From the NCBI RefSeq assembly GCF_000948975.2, contig NZ_CP059735.1, forward strand, positions 2,232,001-2,296,000: DNA of 64,000 nucleotides. Direction: 5' to 3'. The position numbers and the translations under genes are program-made. A model generated the notes under the pieces. That model made no database searches, was not told the DNA's origin, and was given only the letters and a program-made list of their open reading frames with translations. The stretch comes from Thalassomonas actiniarum (GTDB taxonomy: Bacteria > Pseudomonadota > Gammaproteobacteria > Enterobacterales > Alteromonadaceae). The stretch's first letter is position 1. Each line of letters opens with the position of its first letter. Of this stretch, positions 57,985 through 64,000 are shown in pieces.

Positions 57985-58666
57985 TTTCTCTTCTTCGGCC
58001 TCTTTAGCAAAAAAAGAAGTCAAATCCTCTTTCTTCCGGCAATATCAATTTTGGTTATTTTTATTGGCAGCCGCCCTTATCCGGGAGTTGCCGCTGGTCT
58101 CCATTCCTTTTAAGTGGCTGGAAACATACTTTCACGAAATCAGCCATGGTATCGCCGCACTCCTTTCCGGCGGGACGATAGTACAAATTGAGTTGTTTCC
58201 CAACGGCGCCGGTTTATGCACCACCCGGGGCGGCAGCACTTTGCTGATCAGCTTCTTCGGTTATGCCGGGGCCATCCTCTGGGGCGGTCTGATTTATTCC
58301 CTGGCAGATAAACATCAGCGCATTGCCCAGGTATTTTCTGGTTTTCTTGTGCTGTTGCTGCTCGGCTCTATGATGTTTTGGGTGCGGGATCTACTGACCT
58401 TTTTTATTTTAACCGTATTGCTGGTCCTGCTGGTGTTAACGGTTAAATTACCGAAATTAAAATATTTGCAGGCGATAATGAAGCTTATCGGTGCCATCGT
58501 CTTATTAAACAGTTTATTTAGCCCGTTTTATTTAGTCGACGGCCGCAATATCGGCGATGGTGCGGCGTTAGCTGATTTGACTTTGCTGCCGGAAATACTC
58601 TGGGTCGGCATATGGTCCGCCTCAGCGATGGGCATGGCGCTGCTGTTGGCAAGAAAGTCAAAATAA
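57947..58666 (+). CDS. M50-like membrane zinc peptidase (site-2-protease type)
   Basis: The 239-residue protein has about six membrane spans and a HEISH zinc motif in TYFHEISHGIAALLSGG, characteristic of M50B-type peptidases. The second metal motif is not obvious; DLLTFF or DGRNIGDGAALAD in the last third may serve. The first ATG (57947) is inside the previous gene; a TTG at 57977 overlapping its stop (TTTGCCTGA) would give a cleaner start. Substrate unknown. The neighbours are the Gln-rich protein and a Slp lipoprotein. Confidence 0.75.
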   Translation: MFSSYSGLTCLPDFSSSASLAKKEVKSSFFRQYQFWLFLLAAALIRELPLVSIPFKWLETYFHEISHGIAALLSGGTIVQIELFPNGAGLCTTRGGSTLLISFFGYAGAILWGGLIYSLADKHQRIAQVFSGFLVLLLLGSMMFWVRDLLTFFILTVLLVLLVLTVKLPKLKYLQAIMKLIGAIVLLNSLFSPFYLVDGRNIGDGAALADLTLLPEILWVGIWSASAMGMALLLARKSK

Positions 58667-58706
58667 GCAAGACACGATAGCCAGAATAATAACTAGGATC
58701 TCAGGC

Positions 58707-59303
58707 ATGAAAAAATTATTTGTATGTTTTAGCGCGCTGGTACTGACGGCCTGCTCGGCAATTCCGGAAAAATTGCAATTGGCGGCCGATACGCCGCTGA
58801 CCAATTACCAGGACGCACTGGCGGTAAGCTATAGCGATTCTGTTGCCCAGGCGCGCTGGGGCGGGGTGATTGCCAAGGTAGATAACCTTAAGGACAGTAC
58901 CCGGATTGAAGTGGTGCATTTTGAACTGAGTCCCTCCACGCGGCCGAAACAAAAAGATGAAACCTTAGGCCGGTTTCGGATCTACTACCCGGGTCTGCTC
59001 GACCCCATGATTTATAAAAAAGGCAAAAGCATTACTGTGGTGGGTAATATTGCCGCGCCCGAGTCGGGCACTATCGGAGAACATCCTTATCAGTACCCTG
59101 TCGTTAAAGCCGACGCTCTGCATTTATGGAAAGATATTCAGCAGGCGGATGTGATGCTGGTGCAAAACCCGTTCTGGCATACGCCGTCATACTGGCATCA
59201 TTACCGCCCTTACGGTCATAACCCCGTGGTGATCCGGCGGTCGTCTTCTAACGGAAAAAAATCCTCTTCTGCTGGTAATAAGTCACAAAAAAAGACAAGA
59301 TAA
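58707..59303 (+). CDS. Slp family outer-membrane lipoprotein
   Basis: Slp is a starvation-inducible outer-membrane lipoprotein in E. coli. The 198-residue product has a lipobox (MKKLFVCFSALVLTACSA, C16), then AQARWGGVIAKVDNLKDSTRIEVVHF and FRIYYPGLLDPMIYKKGKSI, the typical Slp features, and HLWKD. A His/Trp/Tyr-rich stretch (WHTPSYWHHYRPYGH) and a Ser/Lys tail end it. Same strand as the M50 gene (40 bp) and the hydrolase (33 bp), perhaps one operon. Confidence 0.88.
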   Translation: MKKLFVCFSALVLTACSAIPEKLQLAADTPLTNYQDALAVSYSDSVAQARWGGVIAKVDNLKDSTRIEVVHFELSPSTRPKQKDETLGRFRIYYPGLLDPMIYKKGKSITVVGNIAAPESGTIGEHPYQYPVVKADALHLWKDIQQADVMLVQNPFWHTPSYWHHYRPYGHNPVVIRRSSSNGKKSSSAGNKSQKKTR

Positions 59304-59336
59304 GCAATTACTTCAGAATAAACTCGCGGGAAAACA

Positions 59337-60200
59337 ATGGCACAAGACATCAAAGAACAGGCTAAGGTCTGTTACGATCTCGGGCAGCTGGAATTGCATG
59401 GTCTGACCTGTGGTGAGCCCCGGGAGGATATCGTTTTATGCCTGCATGGCTGGCTCGATAATGCCGCCAGTTTCCTGCCGCTGATGCCTTATTTACCCGG
59501 CAAGCGGGTGATTGCCATCGACTGGCCGGGGCACGGTTTGTCCACGCACCGTAGCGCTGATGCCTATTACCATTTTATCGACTGGGTTTATGATCTGTTG
59601 CAGCTGTTTGAAGCCAATGGCTGGGGCGCTGTCGATATCGTCGCCCATTCTATGGGCGGCATGATAGCCTCTGCCTTTGCCGCGACCTTTCCGGAAAAAG
59701 TGAAATCCCTGACCTTGATTGATGCCATCGGTTTTATTAATGCCAATGAAGAACAAACCACCAAGCAACTGCGCCAGGGCATGCTCAGCCGCTTACAGGG
59801 CAAGAAAAAGCAGAAAAGCCTGCATATCACAGAGGAGTCTGCCATTCAGGCCCGGGTTGCGGTATCGGACTTGCGTTACCAGGATGCCGCGCTAATCGTA
59901 AAACGAGGACTGAAAAAAACCGGGGACGGCTATACCTGGCGCGCCGACAGCCGCTTGCGTATGATTTCTCCCTACCGGTTAACTTTGGGACAGGCGGAGC
60001 AGCTGATTTCGGATATCGAGGTGCCGGTGCAGCTTATTTACGGCGAGCAGGGCATGGACTTTGTGGCTTCGGGCCTCAAACATTTTGGCCCTATGTTTAA
60101 AGATTTTACTTCTTATGCACTGCCAGGCGGACATCACGTGCATATGGAGCAGCCGCAGCAAACGGCAGAAAAAATATTAGCTTTTATACAGCAAAGGTAA
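59337..60200 (+). CDS. Alpha/beta-fold hydrolase
   Basis: The 287-residue protein has the oxyanion HGWLDNAASF, nucleophile S105 in VAHSMGGMIASAF and the catalytic His in GGHHVHMEQP near the C-terminus. The Asp is probably in EQGMDFV. These are general esterase/epoxide hydrolase-type features and do not fix the substrate. It stands upstream of fadD, which makes a lipid or ester substrate plausible, but no direct evidence exists. Confidence 0.85.
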   Translation: MAQDIKEQAKVCYDLGQLELHGLTCGEPREDIVLCLHGWLDNAASFLPLMPYLPGKRVIAIDWPGHGLSTHRSADAYYHFIDWVYDLLQLFEANGWGAVDIVAHSMGGMIASAFAATFPEKVKSLTLIDAIGFINANEEQTTKQLRQGMLSRLQGKKKQKSLHITEESAIQARVAVSDLRYQDAALIVKRGLKKTGDGYTWRADSRLRMISPYRLTLGQAEQLISDIEVPVQLIYGEQGMDFVASGLKHFGPMFKDFTSYALPGGHHVHMEQPQQTAEKILAFIQQR

Positions 60201-60523
60201 ACGCAATTGGGCTAAATTTACCGGGTGTTTATCTACCAAAACTTCTTTATAGTAAACCAACCAGATGTCAGGAGGACATTGATGTTTAATGGAACAAACA
60301 CGAGTTATCTTATAACCATTTTTATTAGTTATTTTCGCAATTTTATTCATTTTCGTGACAAAATGCTGGGCTTTTGTTAAAAAATATGAAATTATGCTGA
60401 ACTTTCGAGTAAAAACTCAGGTTTTTATTTGACTCAATTTCCTTTATGGCCGAATCAATTAAGATTGATACTATCAAAACAATAACGGCCATAAATACCA
60501 ATTTCAGAAAGAGGAGAGGCACC
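60201..60523. other. Intergenic region before fadD
   Basis: The 323-bp gap contains a possible 32-residue ORF (60282-60380, separately listed) and a short inverted repeat GAGT-AAAA-ACTC at 60408-60419. No FadR or PsrA operator was recognised. The longer frame entering fadD from 60446 lacks an SD. Confidence 0.6.
60282..60380 (+). CDS. Possible 32-residue ORF with strong SD
   Basis: ATG at 60282 is preceded at 5 bp by CAGGAGGA, the best SD of the region. The frame MFNGTNTSYLITIFISYFRN followed by FIHFRDKMLGFC has a hydrophobic helix. There is no similarity I know, and AT-rich hydrophobic codons can arise by chance, so this stays a weak call. Confidence 0.3.
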   Translation: MFNGTNTSYLITIFISYFRNFIHFRDKMLGFC

Positions 60524-62179
60524 ATGGGAAAAATATGGCTTGAGAAAAGTTATCCCCCAGGAGTTCCGTTTGAAATAAACCCGGACAAGTATGCATCACT
60601 TGTTGAGATGTTTAATAAATACGTCAAGCAATACGCACAGCGTACGGCGTTTATTAACATGGGTGCTGAAATCACGTACAGTGAATTAGACAGTCAGGTG
60701 AAAGCTTTTGCCGCATATCTGCAGCAAGATTTAGGCTTAAAGAAAGGCGATAAGTTCGCCATCATGGTGCCCAACAGTTTGCAATATCCGATTGCCTTGT
60801 TTGGTGCTTTGCTTGCCGGTTTAACCGTCGTTAACGTTAACCCGCTTTATACCGCACGTGAGCTGGAGCACCAGCTAAAAGACTCTGGCGCTAAAGCCAT
60901 GTTGATCATCGAAAACTTTGCCCATACCCTGGAGCAGGTGATCGACAATACCCCGGTTGAACATGTCATTTTAACTGCGCTTGGCGATCGCCTGGGCAAA
61001 GTTAAAGGTGGTATGGTTAACTTTGTGGTCAAATACATCAAGAAAATGGTGCCGGCATTTAATTTGCCTAATGCCCATAGCTTCAATAAAGCCCTGGTAA
61101 AAGGTTCCACCTTGACTTTCAGTCCGGTTGAGCTGAGCGGTGAAGATCTGGCGTTTTTACAGTATACCGGCGGTACTACAGGTGTTTCCAAAGGCGCGAT
61201 GTTAACCCATCGCAATATGGTTGCCAATCTGGAGCAGGCCAAAGCGGCATTAAATCCGTTGCTGGACGAGGGACAGGAGCTGATCGTTACTGCTTTACCC
61301 TTGTACCATATTTTCGCATTAACGGCGAACTGCCTGATGTTTTTAACCATAGGCGGTACTAACTTATTGATCACTAACCCCAGGGATATGCCTAACTTTG
61401 TCAAAGAGTTGGCAAAATATCCGTTTACCGCGCTGACCGGGGTAAACACCCTGTTTAACGGTTTACTCAATACTCCGGGTTTCAATAATCTTGATTTTAG
61501 TAAATTAAAACTGTCTTTAGGCGGCGGTATGGCGGTGCAAAGACCGGTGGCCGAACGTTGGCAGCAGGTAACCAAATCCCGTTTACTGGAAGGTTACGGC
61601 TTGACGGAATGTGCGCCTATGGTAAGCCTGAGCCCTTATAATCAAGAGGCTTATGACGGCACTATTGGCGTACCTGCGGCGTCTACCGATGTTAAAATCA
61701 TGCTGGAAGACGGCACTGAAGCAGCTGTCGGTGAAGCCGGTGAGATGTGGGTGAAAGGTCCTCAGGTGATGAAAGGTTATTATAACCGCCCCGATGCCTC
61801 GAATGAGATTTTAAAAGACGGCTGGCTTGCCACCGGGGATGTTGCTTCTATGGATGAAACGGGTCATTTCACGATTGTTGACCGCAAAAAAGATATGATC
61901 ATAGTATCTGGCTTCAATGTTTTCCCGAATGAAGTGGAAGAAGTGGTTATGGAGCATGACGGTATAGTGGAAGCGGCTGCCGTGGGCGTGCCGCATGAAG
62001 TTAACGGTGAAATTGTCAAGATTTTCGTGGTGCGTAAGAACGGCGCACTGGAAGAAGCGGAGATCATCAGCCATTGCCGTGAGCGCCTGACCAATTATAA
62101 GGTGCCTAAGCTGGTAGAGTTTCGGGATGAATTGCCGAAGACCAATGTCGGTAAGATCCTAAGAAGAGAATTGCGTTAA
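60524..62179 (+). CDS. fadD: Long-chain fatty acid-CoA ligase FadD
   Basis: FadD activates long-chain fatty acids to acyl-CoA for beta-oxidation. I take the ATG at 60524 ([18 protein letters not shown]) with GAGGAG 7 bp before it, giving 551 residues (E. coli 561); the frame to 60446 adds an unconserved start. Motifs: the P-loop [41 protein letters not shown] and the FACS signature area [19 protein letters not shown]. It ends at a terminator. Confidence 0.95.
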   Translation: MGKIWLEKSYPPGVPFEINPDKYASLVEMFNKYVKQYAQRTAFINMGAEITYSELDSQVKAFAAYLQQDLGLKKGDKFAIMVPNSLQYPIALFGALLAGLTVVNVNPLYTARELEHQLKDSGAKAMLIIENFAHTLEQVIDNTPVEHVILTALGDRLGKVKGGMVNFVVKYIKKMVPAFNLPNAHSFNKALVKGSTLTFSPVELSGEDLAFLQYTGGTTGVSKGAMLTHRNMVANLEQAKAALNPLLDEGQELIVTALPLYHIFALTANCLMFLTIGGTNLLITNPRDMPNFVKELAKYPFTALTGVNTLFNGLLNTPGFNNLDFSKLKLSLGGGMAVQRPVAERWQQVTKSRLLEGYGLTECAPMVSLSPYNQEAYDGTIGVPAASTDVKIMLEDGTEAAVGEAGEMWVKGPQVMKGYYNRPDASNEILKDGWLATGDVASMDETGHFTIVDRKKDMIIVSGFNVFPNEVEEVVMEHDGIVEAAAVGVPHEVNGEIVKIFVVRKNGALEEAEIISHCRERLTNYKVPKLVEFRDELPKTNVGKILRRELR

Positions 62180-62204
62180 TTGTAATAACGCTTTGCAGAT
62201 ATCT

Positions 62205-62230
62205 AAAAGCCGGCTGATGCCGGCTTTTTT
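62205..62230 (+). terminator. Rho-independent terminator after fadD
   Basis: AAAAGCCGGC (62205-62214) pairs with GCCGGCTTTT (62219-62228), loop TGAT, T tail. Confidence 0.92.
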
Positions 62231-62273
62231 ATGCTCAGGATAAACGCAGAACACTGTGCCGCTATCGGTATGG

Positions 62274-62897
62274 CTAAAAAGGTGAGCCAAAGAACAAATC
62301 CATGTCGATTTGATCAATTTTTTGATTCAACCCAGGCCTTACGACTATTTTCATCGTTTTGCATTGACCATCATATACTCCTTGCTTGTCAACCCTTAAA
62401 CGTACGCCGCGATAGGTATTGGTCATTTCGACATAATCCTCGAGACGTTCATTCCTATTGTCGATATCGACACCTACCGGCATATCACTGCAGCTAATAT
62501 TTACACTTGCACTGTACCTGAAGTCTTTTCCCGGTACCGTTTTTCTTCCCCAAATGCAGATATCACCCAGGGGGGCCATTTCCCGGTAATGAATGACACC
62601 ATCAACGATGTACGGGCATAAGGCTTGATCTGCCTGGTGACCGTATCCCCATACGTCTGCATCTAAATCAAATAACAGGGTTTGGCCATCGTCTCCCCTG
62701 ACAGAAAACTCTGCAACATATTCATCGCTGGTCATTTGCCCCCACTCGGGGAAAGCAGGATTGGGCTGGCCGGCAGTGAAGGTAAAGTCGGCTTCGGTGA
62801 AGGTGTAACGGTCACCAAAAACCACTGTGGTATCGCCAGCATCGGCGTTGGCGGCAAACAGGCTGATCGCAAGTGGTAAATAGCTTAGTAATTTCAT
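62274..62897 (-). CDS. Secreted hypothetical protein
   Basis: The 207-residue product has a signal peptide (MKLLSYLPLAISLFAANADA, cleavage after ADA). The mature part looks beta-rich, with four cysteines and acid patches (DDGQTLLFDLDADVWG), and no family is recognised. SD AAGGAAG precedes the ATG. It is alone, convergent with fadD. Confidence 0.65.
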   Translation of the reverse strand: MKLLSYLPLAISLFAANADAGDTTVVFGDRYTFTEADFTFTAGQPNPAFPEWGQMTSDEYVAEFSVRGDDGQTLLFDLDADVWGYGHQADQALCPYIVDGVIHYREMAPLGDICIWGRKTVPGKDFRYSASVNISCSDMPVGVDIDNRNERLEDYVEMTNTYRGVRLRVDKQGVYDGQCKTMKIVVRPGLNQKIDQIDMDLFFGSPF

Positions 62898-63026
62898 TTT
62901 AACTTCCTTATTGAAACATACTGAGATTGGTATGCGCCAAGGAATGTATCATTTGTGTTAATGGAAGGTCAATGTTGTGCAGGTAAGATGAGTGAGGCGC
63001 ACAGGAAAAGATTGATTTTGCTGATG

Positions 63027-63050
63027 CGGGCTAAAGGTGAACTTAGCCCG
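63027..63050. terminator. Hairpin after yciK
   Basis: CGGGCTAA (63027-63034) pairs with TTAGCCCG (63043-63050). There is no T run on the minus strand, so it is a weak terminator candidate for yciK. Confidence 0.4.
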
Positions 63051-63070
63051 TAAAGGAGTTAAAAGCCTGT

Positions 63071-63808
63071 TTACTGAGCCTTTAATACCTGGCCAGTGAT
63101 GTCTTTACTGTCGTTAGACATCAAATAAACATAAAGCGGCATGATCTCTTTGGCTGTTCGCAGTTGGTTCTTATCTTCAGCAGGAAAAGCACTGGCGCGC
63201 ATGTTGGTACGGGTAGCCCCGGGGTTGATGGCATTACAGCGCAGGCTGGAATTTTCATACTCATCGCTAATGACTTCCATCAAACCTTCGGTGGCAAATT
63301 TAGAAACACTGTAAGGTCCCCAGTAGGCGCGGCCTTTGCTGCCGACACTGGAGCTGGTAAAGACCAGGGAAGCGTTTGGTGCCAGTAGCATAGGAGCTAT
63401 CAGGGCCTGGCTCATCAGGAACTGTGCGGTAGCATTGACCTGCATAACATCGTTCCAGATTTGCTCGTGGATCTGGGTAAACGGCGTTAATTCTCCCAGC
63501 ATAGAGGCATTGAGCAGGGCGCCGTCAAGCTTGCCGAATTGTTGTGAAATGGTGGTGGCCATATCAATATAGTTTTGTCTGGTAGCGCCTTTCATATCCA
63601 GCGGGATTATTGCCGGCTCGGGATAACCAAGTGCGACGATTTCATCATATACCGCCTCAAGCTTTTTGACGGTCTTGCCTAATAAAATCACGGTAGCGCC
63701 AAGTTCGGCATAGGTGAGGGCGGCCTGGCGCCCTATACCGTCGCCGGCACCTGTTACCAGTATGGTTTTGTCTGTCAGGCTATTTTCTTTAATTTGATAA
63801 TCGAACAT
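63071..63808 (-). CDS. yciK: YciK-type short-chain dehydrogenase
   Basis: The start ATG at 63808 (MFDYQIKENSLTDKTILVTG) gives 245 residues against 252 in E. coli YciK; the TTG at 63832 is an alternative. It is a Rossmann-fold SDR with TGAGDGIGR, the variant LLNASMLGEL (Ser where NAG is usual), FTSSSVGSKGRAYWGPYSVSK (catalytic Ser, Tyr, Lys) and NPGATRTNMRASAFPAED, close to YciK. Substrate unknown. The remaining 192 bp to the window end contain no gene I can support. Confidence 0.9.
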   Translation of the reverse strand: MFDYQIKENSLTDKTILVTGAGDGIGRQAALTYAELGATVILLGKTVKKLEAVYDEIVALGYPEPAIIPLDMKGATRQNYIDMATTISQQFGKLDGALLNASMLGELTPFTQIHEQIWNDVMQVNATAQFLMSQALIAPMLLAPNASLVFTSSSVGSKGRAYWGPYSVSKFATEGLMEVISDEYENSSLRCNAINPGATRTNMRASAFPAEDKNQLRTAKEIMPLYVYLMSNDSKDITGQVLKAQ

Positions 63809-64000
63809 GAATAATGGGTTTTTGCGAAACAATGGCGTGATTTTACTCTTTGCAGACGATGCTGACGAGCTAAAATTGAGCTAAGACGGTTAAAAGTAAG
63901 CAAATATCAGCAAAATCAGACATAAATCAAAAAAACCGCTAGCACATTGGCAAATCTTGGGTTAAGTTTGACTGGTCTAACTTGTTAGTTTTTGACTGAC

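Overview
The window is a 64 kb piece of a gammaproteobacterial chromosome. Core proteins (AccD, PurF, ClpX, Lon, HtpG, Adk, the His enzymes) look like those of the Alteromonadales. The gene orders accD-folC-dedD-cvpA-purF, tig-clpP-clpX-lon-hupB-ppiD and apt-dnaX-ybaB-recR-htpG-adk, together with a six-gene TonB2-type cluster, suggest a marine Colwelliaceae member, with Thalassomonas as my best guess. That placement is inference from remembered protein sequences and gene order; no search was run. The sequence is almost entirely chromosomal backbone. There is no complete prophage, no insertion sequence and no CRISPR array.

Layout. 1-5.7 kb: the 3' part of truA, then accD, folC, a SPOR-domain gene, cvpA and purF. 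5.7-5.9 kb: a pair of 48-bp direct repeats and a terminator. 6-12.4 kb: a Yip1-like membrane protein, an unknown gene, miaE, an acyltransferase, lpxH, ppiB and cysS. 12.5-13.9 kb: an isolated pair of phage tail genes (tail-collar fibre and tail assembly chaperone) between cysS and folD. 15.3-16.0 kb: six tRNA genes (Pro-Arg-His-Pro-Pro-Pro) behind one strong promoter. 16.4-25.1 kb: protein quality control (trigger factor, ClpP, ClpX, Lon, HU-beta, PpiD), with a sigma-32 promoter in front of lon. 25.2-26.4 kb: about 1.2 kb with no gene. 26.4-31.3 kb: a TonB energy-transduction operon (DUF3450, TtpC, ExbB, ExbD, TonB, TPR) whose last gene is cut by one in-frame TAG. 31.5-33.9 kb: dusC, a repeat-rich Cys protein resembling HvfA metallophore precursors, a 40-residue membrane protein behind an FNR-like box, and a stand-alone receiver protein. 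33.9-41.2 kb: apt, dnaX (with a complete programmed frameshift signal), ybaB, recR, htpG (sigma-32 promoter) and adk. 41.4-45.3 kb: a MAPEG protein, a small unknown and a large TPR-PAS histidine kinase. 45.4-52.9 kb: the complete his operon (hisG-D-C-B-H-A-F-IE) on the minus strand, with a five-histidine leader peptide and attenuator. 53.1-54.5 kb: small unknown genes. 54.7-64 kb: yoaA, tsaB, a Gln-rich unknown, an M50-like membrane protease, a Slp lipoprotein, an alpha/beta hydrolase, fadD, a secreted unknown and yciK.

The most interesting points are the HvfA-like thiol-repeat protein with no modification enzyme nearby and an 11-bp inverted repeat in front of it; the FNR-type site abutting a 16-bp palindrome upstream of a 40-residue membrane protein; the amber codon splitting the TonB-cluster TPR gene; the E. 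coli-like frameshift triad in dnaX; the orphan tail-fibre module; and the palindrome overlapping the predicted yoaA promoter.
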